A stretch of 64,000 bases of DNA, taken from Cryptomeria japonica. Lineage: Eukaryota; Streptophyta; Pinopsida; Cupressales; Cupressaceae. This document shows, piece by piece, positions 1-11,570 of the stretch; positions within the stretch are counted from its first letter, which is position 1, and every line of letters starts with the position of its first letter. Where the stretch lies: NCBI RefSeq assembly GCF_030272615.1, contig NC_081409.1, positions 26,855,406-26,919,405 of the forward strand, in the 5' to 3' direction. Below the pieces are notes generated by a model. That model had not been told where the DNA came from, did not search any database, and saw only the letters and a program-made list of their open reading frames with translations. Made by a program: the position numbers and the translations under genes.

Positions 1-500
1 ATTGTAACACCTACACAACATTTCATAATAAGAAATAGATTTTGCAATGCATAAACATAAATTAGATTAACGATTGAATTTAGGAAACTTCATGATAAGT
101 CCTTGAGTTATCATTTCCTAAATACGATTGAGCTACTGGAAATTCAAAATTTCAAAATTCAAAATTTAGATTAAGACTATGACGATCAAAATTCAAAATT
201 TAGACAAAAGAAGACTTCGCCATACCTCACTTGAGAGCTAACTCTAAAAAGATGCAAAAATATGAAATTCGCCTAGGCAAAAACGAAATTTGAAGTCTTC
301 AACGTGATCCTCCTTTAGCAAAGGCGCCTTTCTTGTCAATTCCACCACCCTTGGGGTCTCCAACGTGATGATAGAGAATTCGCTCCACTTGCAACAAAAT
401 TCGCACTCCTTTCTTGATGATATTTCGCACTTTCTCCTATTGCTCTCCAAAATCGCATGCAACAATGATTGAATGATGATTTGAAATGAGATATCATACC

Positions 501-510
501 CCCCTTTATA
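501..510 (-). promoter_or_regulatory. TATA-like box of the 3-3398 LTR
   Basis: The minus strand reads TATAAAGGGG, preceded by GC-richer sequence. In the LTR reading, transcription would start about 30 bases further along the minus strand, near 475. This is inferred from motif and position only. Confidence 0.35.
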
Positions 511-848
511 GGCACTTACCTCTTCAATCTCCCCTGGGCCGACTTTTGAAAATAGGCAAATAATAAATAAATTTTAAATAAAAATGGAGGCCGACTTTGC
601 AAAATATAGAAAATAAAATCCAAGCGCTTCAATTTTATTTTTTTAATTTAATAGTTAATTAATTAAATGCCTTGTAATTAATAGCTTCGATTTTTAAAAG
701 GCAAAATTAATTATTAAATGCCTTGTGCGCACCCATTAAATGCCAATTTTAATTAAAAATATCAAGGTTTATCGAAATTTAGCATTTAATGCAATTCAAA
801 ATTTATTGGCGCCAAACACGTGAGAGATGTAAAGGATACAAACCATAT

Positions 849-2941
849 CGCTCTGGTCCCTGGGAGAGGGACAGGAGCGATCTAGCATTTTGCTCTTGAA
901 TTTCTCCCCTTTTACGTTCAAAACCACTTCCCCTACGTTGAAACTGGCATCTTCATTGGGAATCTTGAATTTGATCGATTCGATGTTGTAGATGAATGCC
1001 TCTTATGATCATTATCGGCCTAGTCCCTTGGTGAGGGACAGGAGCGAACTTTGCATTTACTCCTTGGTCTTCGCCTCTCTAATCACCAATTTGCATCACA
1101 AGACAAGTAACAATTTTATCCTTTCATTCCACGCGTACTTTACTTGTCCTTTACAAGGCAAATTTGATATTCAAGTGAATATCGCCCTGGTCCCTTGGTG
1201 AGGGACAGGAGCGAACTTTGAATTCTAGCTCAAATTTGTCATCTTTTCACCTTAACTCCTTGTTCATCACCTTTCAAATGACATTTCGGATCTTGTGTAA
1301 CCTTGCTTTGATGTGATCTAGGAAGAAAAATGATTGATTTTATGAATATCGCCCTGGTCCTTGACTGAAGGACAGGAGCGAACTTGCCTCTTTGCTCAAG
1401 TTAGTCACTTTTTGACATTTGGTTCCTTGCTTATCATCTTCTCAAAGACATTTTCGACCTTGCGCGACCTCGCCTTGACGTGGTTTTTGAAAGAAATGAC
1501 CAGTCTAGTGAATATCGCCCTGGTCCTTGACTGAAGGACAGGAGCGAACTTTAGTCTATGGTGCAAATCCTCTATCATATTGATATCAAATTGTCTTCAA
1601 GGCGTAAAATGGTGCCCTTTATTCCTTCTTGAACGTTTGAAACGAAAGTGGCCTTCAAAGTTTAAGCATATTTGACTATTTCGCTCTGGTCCCTTAGTGA
1701 GGGACAGGAGCGAACTTGGATAATTTCATCAATTTTCATGGTCCTTGCAACTTTGTTCTTCTTCGAGGCGTTCCAAACATCGTTGCCACCTTGTACCTTG
1801 GCTTGGAGTGGTTTAAACTTGGAGGAGAATATTAGATAGCCTTGATTTCGCCCTGGTCCTTGACTGAAGGACAGGAGCAAATTTTCACTTGTAAGCTCAT
1901 TCGTGCTTTGCCAACTTTCAAATTTGTCTTCAACGGACTTATTATGCTCCCCTTCACTTATCTTTGACATGAAACTTGCTTTAACTTGGTGGGAACTTTG
2001 TTTTAGGAGGAAATCGCTCTGGTCCCTGGGAGAGGGACAGGAGCACCTAGGCAAATATGGGCTTCATTTGGTATCTTGCAATCTTCAAATGATCTCCAAT
2101 AGATTCGTTATGCCTCCTTTTACTTGCCTCAAACTTAAAAACTCTTTTCTCTTCACCAAAAACTTGTCTTGTGGAGGAATCGCTCTGGTCCCTGAGAGAG
2201 GGACGGGAGCTATCATTAAAATTCGCCCTGGTCCCTGGCAGAGGGACAGGAGCGATTTTGCTTCTAGGGCCAATTTTCTCCTTCGAGGTACAATCAAATT
2301 ATATTCAACGAGTAACATGTACCTCCCTTGTTCTTCTCAAATCGCGAAATCGTTCAAATCTTTCAAGGACAAGGCAATTTTGGATTTCAAGCTCCGGTCC
2401 TTCAATGAGGGACAGGAGCGATTTGTCTTCATAGCATGTTTCCTTGTTTGAAAATTTCTTCAAATTATATTCAATGGAAAAAAGATGTCCTCCTTTACCT
2501 CTTCCAATCCAAAAATCGCCTTAGTCCTGCAAGGACAGTTGAATTTTGAGAAACAAGCTCCGGTCCTTCAGTGAGGGACAGGAGCGATTTTTGTCCTTGA
2601 GGGCAAAAGTTCAACTTTTCATTGCAAACGGCTAAATCCTGGCGCTCTATCATGTTGATTTCACCTTCCATTGCGTCCTTGACGCTTCAATTTGATCAAA
2701 ATGAGGTCAAAATGGTCTAAATAAGTCATTTCGCCCTAGTCCCTGACTGAGGGACAGGAGCGATTTGACTTTAAACTTTAAAAAAAATTGCCATTTTGAG
2801 TCTCAAAAATCTTTCAAAACCTCCAATTCGTGTTCAACTGCGTCTCCTAGCAACCCTGCACATGACAAATGAAATAAATTAATAACCAAGATGCATAAAA
2901 TATCATTTTCGCCCTGGTCCCTGGCTGAGGGACAGGAGCGA
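849..2941. repeat. Fourteen 32-bp imperfect palindromes at ~166-bp intervals
   Basis: Copies of a palindrome with core GTCCCT-n5-AGGGACAGGAGCGA start at 849, 1016, 1183, 1350, 1516, 1682, 1849, 2015, 2181, 2224, 2391, 2557, 2732 and 2910. Steps are 166-167 bp, except an extra copy 43 bp after 2181 and slightly longer last steps (175, 178). Sequence between palindromes is clearly related but much more diverged. The array is therefore an old ~166-bp tandem repeat in which only the palindrome stayed conserved. Arms co-vary: GTCCCT/AGGGAC in most copies, GTCCTT/AAGGAC at 1350, 1516 and 1849, and GTCCTT/AGGGAC (a G-T pair) at 2391 and 2557. Confidence 0.85.
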
Positions 2942-3390
2942 TTTCACTTCCATGGGCCAAAATACCAAGATTTTAAGACTTTAGTCACTTCACAAGGCAA
3001 AATTAGGCCATTTCCAATGTTCGGGCTCAATTATCAAAAATTCTCAAAAATTAGCCAAAAAATCACCCGGACAAAATTCACAATTCCATCATTAACACTT
3101 AGGCAAAATTTGGACTTGCATTCAAAAATCTGACTGAACCTAGACAAAACTCGTTTGACCTCCTGACAGATTCACCCTATTTCAAAATTGCATCCCACGA
3201 GAGGAAGCTCAACAATCTTCAAAATTTGGACTAGACACCGGCTTGAAAACATCAAAATGGAAACCCTAAGGCTTAACCCCAGTCCAGACGACTGACTCAC
3301 TAACCCAAAACCCTAAAAGTAGAGAGAGAAACAGGCAAAACCGAGCAAAAAGAGGGGGTCCCCATTTTAATGGGGCGATGTGTGAAATGG

Positions 3391-4905
3391 TCACAACAAA
3401 CCTTCACCCCCACTCTTCAAAGTATATTTCACTGTCTCGTATCTTTTTTTCTCAACATAATTATTTCCAAACTCGTGTTCGCTGCCCTCATGAAAACATG
3501 AAACAAACTTTGACAACCCACCGCATTCTGAGCACTTCTCATTCAAACAATCATTTCTATAGAAATAGCAGCCATCATCTCTAGGGCATAAAAATAGATC
3601 TTGCAAGTCTCTTAATGATCTCGGAAATAGCATTGCACCACACTCCTGCAACATCTCATTAGTATGCATCGTAGAACGAATATGACATAAAAGTTCATGG
3701 CACATTGAAAACTCCACATGGTACTTGCAACAACAGGTATTGCAAATCTTAAGAGGAACACAATAAAATGGTTTCAAATATTCAAAGGCCCTTTGTGATA
3801 TTTACAAAGTTGGATGTAATTCACAAAAAAAATTGTACAACATTGTTTGGCTTGATTCCAAGAAATGTTTCGGATGCGGTGTGCGGTCTCGGTTGTCGAT
3901 TCTTAATTTCAAAATGTCCTTTACATTGGGTGACACTCTAGAATTAGAGTGCCAAAATTGTTGAATCTCTTCCTTCACATTGTCAGTCAACTTTCTATCA
4001 ACACGTGGAAGCCTCCCACCAAATGTCCATGTATCTTGTTGAAGTGGATCATCAAGTCTTTGTCTTCGTGCAAGTGCTCTATCCAAAGTTTTACGGTTTA
4101 TGTTAAAATCAACACAAGTTTGTCTCATTTGACGAGCCTTCCTCAATTGATGGCTTACTAAGGAGGTTGTAATCACTCTTCGAGCAGCTCTCTTACCTCT
4201 TTCTTTGGTATTCTTTCCAATAGAATTGAGAGCGTCAAATAGATTTTTTGCAATAATAGAATTTCTCTTCGTCTTCTTGTTCATACGAATCTTCAATTTC
4301 TTTAGCAATGGTCTCATCTTTATCATCTTTAGCAATTGAACAAAGAGTTGGCATTGCTCAGTCAATGCCTTATTGCTAAAATTTTGGTTGAAAAGTTTTG
4401 TAGCCCACAACCGAACGGTTCTTGTTGACCTCTTGCCTTGAAGATTCGCAATAATGTTCTCATCGATTTCAAATAACCATTTTGGGGTTGTTGAAGGTCT
4501 TGGATTTGGAATTTGTCTTTCATCCATGAGAGGGTCTTCATTTCTAAAGTAATTAGGTGTTACATATGGTTCACTTGGTGAGGCAATTCCACCTTCAATG
4601 TTAAAGTTTTCCACATTTTCACCTCCTATGTCAAAATTTTCCACATTTTGAGCATTTTCATTATCACTTTCAACATTTTCAAAATTTTCAATATTTTCAC
4701 TTTCAAAATTTACATTTTCATTTTCAATAACTTGTGGCACATTTTCAATTTCAATTTCCTCTTCAGTTGAAGTAACATTAGCAATATTTAACATGCCTTG
4801 TCTTCTCCTCCTATGACATTCTCTATCTCTTTCTCTATACACTTCAACTTGGTCATTTGAAAGTTTTCTTTTGCATTTAGACTTCTGATGACTACTACTC
4901 CCCAT
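3391..4905 (-). pseudogene. Transposase-like protein, split by one in-frame stop
   Basis: A minus-strand frame opens at the ATG at 4905 (residues MGSSSHQKSKCKRK, basic and nuclear-signal-like). It runs to a TAA at 3802-3804, then continues in the same frame to 3391. Seen in order: a basic N-terminus; an acidic Asn/Glu-rich stretch (about residues 45-110); a Lys/Arg-rich region with a helix-turn-helix-like segment (CVDFNINRKTLDRALARR); a conserved-looking block around FWHSNSRVSPNVKDILKLR; then, past the stop, a Cys-rich CNTCCCKYHVEF motif and several more Cys residues that look zinc-binding. The layout recalls multicopy transposon-derived proteins of plants and lower animals. I cannot name the family and see no DDE triad. 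The final codons (LKSGGEGLL) run through the PPT-like tract into the neighbouring LTR, so the natural C-terminus is probably lost. Stop plus truncation make a pseudogene most likely. Confidence 0.6.
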
Positions 4906-5096
4906 TTCCCTCCACACATATGCTCCTTCGTGATTGACAATGTAAGTTTTCACTTTAAGAATCTCCCAAAAGCACAAATTTGTCTCTAGCTATCTGAAAC
5001 CCCATGATCCTCGACATAAAACATAGGACCCAGACTGTCGGTTGTTGGAATCTACAGAATGGCCCACAAACCCTTTTTTTTTTGGTTTTTAGTACT

Positions 5097-5133
5097 AAAA
5101 TCGGATATCGGATTTTATCCGATATCCGATTTT
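5097..5133. repeat. Perfect 17-bp hairpin just outside the foldback element
   Basis: Arms 5097-5113 and 5117-5133 are exact reverse complements around a 3-base loop. Each arm contains TCGGATATCGGA or its complement. The same word recurs inside both terminal arms of the foldback element that begins two bases later. Confidence 0.85.
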
Positions 5134-5134
5134 T

Positions 5135-5257
5135 GTACAAAAATATGTGGTCCCCCCAAAAAATTCCTGTTACCAGCCATTTATGAACTAAATTGCCACA
5201 TGGCAGAAATCCGATATCCGATTAAATCGAATATCGGATTTTATTGGTCATATTTTA
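5135..5257 (+). repeat. Left terminal inverted repeat of foldback element
   Basis: It pairs with 7092-7212. It includes the internal hairpin TCCGATATCCGAT...ATCGAATATCGGA near 5209-5241, preceded by GCCACATGGCAG, itself partly palindromic. Confidence 0.8.
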
Positions 5258-5290
5258 GAGAGAGAGAGGGATAGAAAGAGAGAGAGAGAG

Positions 5291-5358
<68 letters not shown>

Positions 5359-5381
5359 AGAGAGAGAGAGAGAGAGAGAGG

Positions 5382-5420
<39 letters not shown>

Positions 5421-5466
5421 AAGAGAGAGAGAGAGAGGAGAGAGGGAGAAAGAGAGAGAGGAGAGA
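5258..5466. repeat. GA microsatellite arm
   Basis: This is nearly pure (GA)n with occasional GGA and AAAG interruptions. It mirrors the CT tract at the other end of the element. Confidence 0.95.
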
Positions 5467-6950
5467 GGGGTCATATGGTGTCCCATGAACCCTTATGACC
5501 TCTTAGGACACCATATGACCCCTAATGACACCATATTGTTGCATCCTAAGGGGTCATATTGTGTCTTAAGGGGTCCTATGGTGTAAATATGACCCCTAAC
5601 GACATGATTTGGTGTCTTAAGGGGTCCTATGGTGTCACAAGACACCATATGACCCCTAACGACACCATAGGACCCCTTAAGACACCAAATCATATCATTA
5701 GGGGTCATATTGTGACTTACGGGGTTGTAGGACACAATATGACCCCTAATGACATGATTTGGTGTCGTTTGGGATCATATGGTGTCCATAGGGGTCATAT
5801 GGTGTCTTGGGACACCATAGGACCCCTTCAGACACAATATGACCCCTTAGGACACAATATGACCCAAAGCAACCCAATATGGTGTCACTAGGGGTCATAT
5901 GGTGTCCTAAGAGGTCATAAGGGTTCATGGGACACCATATGACACCATAGGACCCCTTAAGACACCAAATCATAACATTAGGGATCATATTGTGTCTTAC
6001 GGGGTCATAGGACACAATATGACCCCTAACAACATGATTTGGTGTCTTAAGGGGTTCTATGGTGTCGTTAGGGGTCATATGGTGTCCCATGAACCCTTAT
6101 GACCTCTTAGGACACCATATGACCCCTAATGACATCATATTGTTGTGTCCTAAGGGGTCATATTATGTCTTAAGGGGTCCTATGGTGTAAATACGACCCC
6201 TAACGACATGATTTGGTGTCTTAAGGGGTCCTATGGTGTCACAAGACACCATATGACCCCTAACGACACTATAGGACCCCTTAAGACACCAAATCATGTC
6301 ATTAGAGGTCATATTGTGTCTTACAGGGTCGTAGGACACAATATGACCCCTAACGACATGATTTGGTGTCGTTAGGGGTCATATGGTGTCCATGGGGGTC
6401 ATATGGTGTCTTGGGACACCATAGGACCCCTTAAGACACAATATGACCCCTTAGGACACAATATGACCCAAAGCAACCCAATATGGTGTCACTAGGGGTT
6501 ATATGGTGTCCTAAGAGGTCATAAGGGTTCATGGGACACCATATGACACCACAGGACCCCTTAAGACACCAAATCATGTCATTAAGGGTCATATTGTGTC
6601 TTACGGGGTCGTAGGACACAATATGACCCCTAACGACACAATTTGGTGTCTTAAGGGGTCTTATGGTGTCACAAGGCACCATATGACCCCTAACGACACC
6701 AATCGACCCCTTAAGACACCAAATCATAACATTAGGGGTCATATTGTGTCTTATAGGGTCGTAGGACACAATATGACCCCTAATGACATGATTTGGTGTC
6801 TTAAGGGGTCCGATGGTGTTGTTAGGGGTCATATGATGTCCATAGGGGTCATATGGTGTCCCATGAACCCTTATGACCTCTTAGGATACCATATGACCCC
6901 TAATGACACCATATTGGGTCGCTTTGGGTCATATTGTGTCCTAAGGGATC
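5467..6950. repeat. Higher-order array of GGGGTCATATGGTGTC words
   Basis: The core consists of the word GGGGTCATATGGTGTC and its reverse complement, separated by variants such as CTTAAGGGGTCCTATGG and CCAAATCATGTCATTAGG. Words occur in both orientations, so long stretches can self-pair. A higher-order unit of 604 bp is visible: landmarks at 5467 and 5911 recur at 6071 and 6515. The landmark at 5467 appears a third time at 6845. No coding function is supported. Confidence 0.9.
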
Positions 6951-6955
6951 CTATG

Positions 6956-6956
<1 letters not shown>

Positions 6957-7002
<46 letters not shown>

Positions 7003-7022
7003 CTCTCCCTCTCTCTCTCTCT

Positions 7023-7069
<47 letters not shown>

Positions 7070-7090
7070 CTCTCTCTTCTCTCTCTATCT
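6957..7090. repeat. CT microsatellite arm
   Basis: This (CT)n tract with a short C run near 7023 mirrors the GA tract at 5258-5466. Confidence 0.95.
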
Positions 7091-7091
7091 C

Positions 7092-7212
7092 TAAAATATG
7101 ACCAATAAAATCCGATATCCGATTTAATCGAATATCGGATTTCTGCCATGTGGCAATTTACTTCATAAATGGCGGCAAAGGGAAATTCTTTGGGGACTGC
7201 AAATTTTTGTAC
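7092..7212 (-). repeat. Right terminal inverted repeat of foldback element
   Basis: It is the reverse-complement partner of 5135-5257, ending at GTAC 7209-7212. Homology stops there: the flanks outside differ. Confidence 0.8.
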
Positions 7213-10200
7213 TCAAATTTTCAAATTTCAAATTTCGGCTTAGGAATGCTTTGGTATTAGGCTTGGAAGTGACAAGCCTGGAAAGTCAACTGAAAAAATG
7301 TGTTTTTCAGTATTCCTTGATTTTCCAGACTTTACACTGGTGGCTGATGACTTTTTTTGTAGCCAAAATTGATAAAATGAAAAGGGTTTTTTAAGGACAT
7401 TCCCAGATTTCCAAAAATATAAGGCTTGTCTTATTTCGACTTTAGTAAATAATTATTATTTATTTTCTAATTGAATTCTAACAATAGTCCTGATTGATAT
7501 ACTGATTGAAAAACACTCATAACTTTCAAACGGTATAACATTTTTTGAAACCGAAACATGCGTCACATCCTATGCTTCATATAATATAGGGAAAAATTTA
7601 AAAAAATTAAATTTCATAAGGTTTTGACCAAGTTAAGGTGGTCAGACATAGGAGTTTCTGAATTTCTGAAAAGCTGTAGTAAAAAAATCATAAATAATTA
7701 TTTAATTCATAAAAAATTAAAAAAAAATATGTGTCACATCTGGACATGAGTCTAATACTTATATTATAAATATTATAAAAAAATATTAAGATTTGATTGT
7801 GATTAGGGTGGTCAGACATACGTCTACTTCGTATTTTCTTCCTGAAATTTTAGTACCACTACATTGAAATTTGAAATTTTCATCAAATAGCATTTTTTTT
7901 TTCCAAAAAAAAACTAGTAGCTTAGAAACTACATTCAATTTTCTGTATATTCTCTTCTTACATATTTTAAAAATAATGTTCACAACTTATTCAAATTTTC
8001 ATGTCAAGTTGCATAACTATGATTTTTCTGAAATTTCATTGCCACTTAAGGGCCTATTTTGGCACACCATGATCCTGCACATACCCACACTTCAATTAGT
8101 AAGCATGGGCTCTTGGGTACACATTAAGGTACCCCTCAACAACTTCCAATTCTCTAAGTACATTTGGTAAGGGTGCTAGGATGGGAGTCTTGACAAAGTA
8201 TGGACATCCATGGTGCAGGGCACCCAAGACATATCTCAGACCCTTGAAGGTCACTAGGTTGTAGTAGGAGGTTAAAAGGATGCAATCATTGTGTTCATCC
8301 TTTGGATCCACCTAATCATGTTTTTGGTCCAACTTGTAAGGCTAAGAGCCCCAAAGGTACCTTAAAAAACCTTGGGTCTCATTAGACCAATAAGACCTTA
8401 GAATAGGATGTCATAGGTGTTTTGATGTTGTTTTAGTTAATAAATGACTTTATAATAGATTGTAAAACATGTTTGAATCTTGTAGGATGCAAATTGCCAA
8501 AAGTTGCAAAATTGTCAAAATGTTGTCAGCAACTTTTGCAATATTGCTCCGAGAAGTTGCATTTTGGTTTCCAACGGTCATAACCATTCAAAAAGGTGGT
8601 TAGATTAGTTGGAAAGGGTCTATTTAATCATGTGAATCCTTCCCATGAGAAAGTTAGAGATTGGTATGACATTTTTGGTGGAGAATTGAATGAAAAAGCA
8701 TTGAATTTCCTGAGCAATTTCCTCTTTTCAGAGATAGTACAGTTCGGTATGGATTGCCTGATCAAAAACCTAGGCATGGAATGTTAGTAAATTAAATTAT
8801 CTATCATTTCCCTTTGATTGGAGTTCACTTGGTGACCAAAGCAAGTATTTTGATTGCATTTTGTTCAGACTGGTCTAGAAACCCTTAATTTAGGGTTGTT
8901 GCAGAGATGGAGCCCTAACTTGTCTTTTCTACAGTGGAATCTCACGACCACTTGGAAAATGCAAGTTAGGGGAGTGTATAATAATACCCTGAAGTCTCAG
9001 GACTGGAGGAGTTTTTTTGTTGCTTCAACCACCAAGCCCTAGGCTAAATATCTCTATGTATTTAGCCTAAGTAATGAGATCATTGGGTGGATAGTCAACC
9101 AAATAAGCAAGGTGACCGGCTATGCAGTGGATTCTATTCATTTGGAGGTAGGAGAATGCAACCAAAGTGCTATATTGGTTATATGCATCCTTTCCTTGAT
9201 ACTTGCTTTGTTAACCAAGCCTAATTAGGCCTATTAGGTCTGTGAACATAGTAAGGGTTGGGGTATGCTGGAGTAGATTCAGTTCCTGAAACTTTGGGAT
9301 CTTTTGCAAGCCCAAAAAGGGTATCCAAAACAGTGATTTGTTTGCCTAGTCCTTTGGGATATTTGCATGTTGTTACCCATAAACCGGTTAAGGAGACCTA
9401 CTAGGATCCACTAGCCCAATAAGGGTTCATAGCCTTGTGGAAGTCTCAGAACCCAATTGGTGGTTGATTGTCATTATATTAGGCATAAATAAGCTATCCC
9501 AATCATCAGATTGAGGATTTGTAGACCGGAGACCAGATCTCCATATTTTGGTCAAATTTAGGGAAAGTGTCCCCAAAACCCAATTTTTTATTGAACTTGT
9601 ATAAGGCCCCTAGAATCTAAGGGTGTGGTGTGGGGTGTGAAACACACTTAGGAGATTAGACCATACATCTAAGAAGCCATAAAATTACCTAGGAGTGAGA
9701 AATCAACATTTGGGTGTCAGTATATTTCTTGTTATGTACTCTACATCAATCCATCAAGCCTACGAATAGAGAAACCATTAAATTTCATCTCAAAGAGTGC
9801 ACAAAATGTGCAGGCAAAAAGGTTGGAGAGTCAGGCTTTATAGTTGCAAATTGTATTGTTTTAAAGTTTATAAATCTTTTTCAACAAATCCATTTTGGTG
9901 CATTTCTTGCAATCATGGTAGCCATGACACCATATTTCTCTAGGGCATCCTAGCACGTAGTTCCCACACCTAGTCTAAGCTTCCATATTTTTGCATTCAA
10001 TTCTACCAGAGATGTTGCGGCTCATTAATGTTTCAAAAGCCCCATCTGGCACAAGTAGGGAGGCCGCAGGTGAAGGTTGTGGAATTTGGCTTTTTAATAG
10101 CCATCTGCATTTGTTTGAAAATTTTCTAGAGCCCTTATGACAAATTCACTTCCCTTCAAGACCATATTGTTGTGAAGGAAGTGCCATTCCTCACAAAACA

Positions 10201-10594
10201 TGGGTAATTTCAGCTCAATGCCAAACAAGAAGGGATGCACATGATAGATTTGGGGAAAGTGACAAAGTGGGTGTGCACAATAGAAGAGGAAAAGAGGCTA
10301 TATAGAGAAATGTGAGTGTTGTGACTATGGGGAATGAAGAGAGATTGGAGAAGAAGACATGAAGTAGGGTATAGAGGCGCAGTGCCTGTGGGTCATCATT
10401 ATCTGTGGCAAGGATTCAAATGGAAGACTGCAAATAAATAGAATGTACTTCGGAGTATCTTTGGATGCCAGGTGAATCTATTTGTGCAAGAAGGATTAGT
10501 TAAATTTTGACTACATTGATATCAGGTCAAGAATTGTAACTGTGATTGAAATCTATATTTTAAGCCTCTTATTTTGTTCAAACTCATCTTTCTA
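7213..10594. other. No recognisable gene; AT-rich with an old ~170-bp duplication
   Basis: I see no conserved coding frame. Between about 7550 and 7830 two diverged copies of a ~170-bp unit lie in tandem: the word GGTCAGACATA recurs 170 bp apart (7640 and 7810), and so does TCACATC (7563 and 7733). The rest (8040-10594) has short chance frames only. Confidence 0.5.
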
Positions 10595-11514
10595 TTACAA
10601 GTGTAATTCTATTCTCTTTGTAAAGATACTTCGATTAAAATGTGAAAGGAAACAAATAGTCTTACTCTCACAAGCTCAAGAAAACATGTCGTTTCAAAAC
10701 AAAAACTTAAAAAAGAGAAACTGAAGAGCTATAAAGAATCTCAGTAGATGCAGAATGATAGTGGTAGCATGAGAAATTGTAGAACTGGTATAAGCTTCAA
10801 TCGGGAGGATTTGATTCTAATATTGTTACTATCTAATTGTATAAACCTAGATTTAAGGTACTTGAATTCTAGATGATAAGATTGGTTATAAAAAAAGTAT
10901 CAATGTAAGTTGAGCTATAAATATATACAATCCCCTATGGTATTAGCCTCCACTAAGATGATACAATGAATATCATTTATGATGTCCTTGCTAAATATAG
11001 CATAACCTCCCCTTGTGAGAAACATCGACATTATGTTTATTTCATACTACTACTACTACTATGTTACAAGTGTAATTCTATTCTCTTTGTAAAGATACTT
11101 CGATTAAAATGTGAAAGGAAACAAATAGTCTTACTCTCACAAACTCAATAAAACATGTCGTTTCAAAACGAAAACTTAAAAAAAGAGAAACTGAAGAGCT
11201 ATAAAGAATCTCAGGAGATGCAGAATGATAGTGGTAGCATGAGAAATTGTAGAACTGGTATAAGCTTCAATCGGGAGGATTTGATTCCAATATTGTTACT
11301 ATCTAATTGTATAAACCTAGATTTAAGGTACTTGAATTCTAGATGATAAGATTGGTTATAAAAAATGTATCAATGTAAGTTGAGCTATAAATATATACAA
11401 TCCCCTATGGTATTAGCCTCCACTAAGATGATACAATGAATATCATTTATGATGTCCTTACTAAATATAGCATAACCTCCCCTTGTGAGAAACATCGACA
11501 TTATGTTTATTTCA

Positions 11515-11532
<18 letters not shown>
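10595..11532. repeat. Recent tandem duplication, 469-bp unit
   Basis: Unit 1 starts at 10595 and unit 2 at 11064, with only a handful of differences by eye. The junction and the far end both carry a TAC microsatellite, short at the junction and long at the end, which may have seeded the duplication. Small frames inside are duplicated with it and look non-coding. Confidence 0.85.

Positions 11533-11569
<37 letters not shown>
11515..11569. repeat. (TAC)n microsatellite, about 18 copies
   Basis: An uninterrupted TAC run at the end of the second 469-bp unit; the first unit has only about five copies at the equivalent place. Confidence 0.95.

Positions 11570-11570
<1 letters not shown>

Larger units (their letters stand above)
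3..3398 (-). mobile_element. Long LTR-like block of a gypsy-type element, minus orientation
   Basis: Read on the minus strand the block begins TGTTGTGACC at 3398 and ends GGTGTTACA at 3, giving the TG...CA ends of an LTR. A TATA-like box lies near its far end and a purine-rich PPT-like tract (GTGGGGGTGAAGG on the minus strand) lies immediately outside 3398. That placement suggests a 3' LTR with its internal region to the right. Only two bases lie left of the block and they do not match the right flank, so a solo LTR with a clean target duplication is not supported. Most of the interior is an array of ~166-bp units. No coding content was seen. The left end could extend beyond the window, so boundaries are provisional. 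Confidence 0.5.
5135..7212. mobile_element. Foldback element with microsatellite arms
   Basis: Both ends start or finish at GTAC (5135 and 7209-7212). About 122 bp at the left (5135-5257) is the reverse complement, with scattered mismatches, of the right end (7092-7212). Inside each end is a purine/pyrimidine arm: GA repeats at 5258-5466 and CT repeats at 6957-7090, keeping the inverted symmetry. The centre is an array of one palindromic word. No target duplication is obvious. Open frames in it are repeat artefacts on both strands. A foldback-type DNA element, or a non-autonomous element that grew by repeat expansion, fits best; mobilising machinery is unknown. Confidence 0.7.

Noticed and set aside
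1903-2451. 182-codon plus-strand frame
   Set aside because: It lies inside the 166-bp repeat array and shares frames with the palindromes; no protein-like conservation.
849-2941. CRISPR-like array (regular 32-bp palindromic repeats)
   Set aside because: Spacers are about 134 bp and homologous to one another, the context is plant nuclear retroelement DNA, and no cas genes are present. It is a diverged tandem repeat.
5241-5486. Ser/Leu-rich frame
   Set aside because: Translation of the GA microsatellite.
5493-7108. Several overlapping frames of 80-170 codons on both strands
   Set aside because: They occur on both strands of a palindromic repeat array, so they reflect the repeat period and not protein coding.
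10542-11346. Four small plus-strand frames
   Set aside because: They are duplicated with the 469-bp tandem unit and show no coding character.
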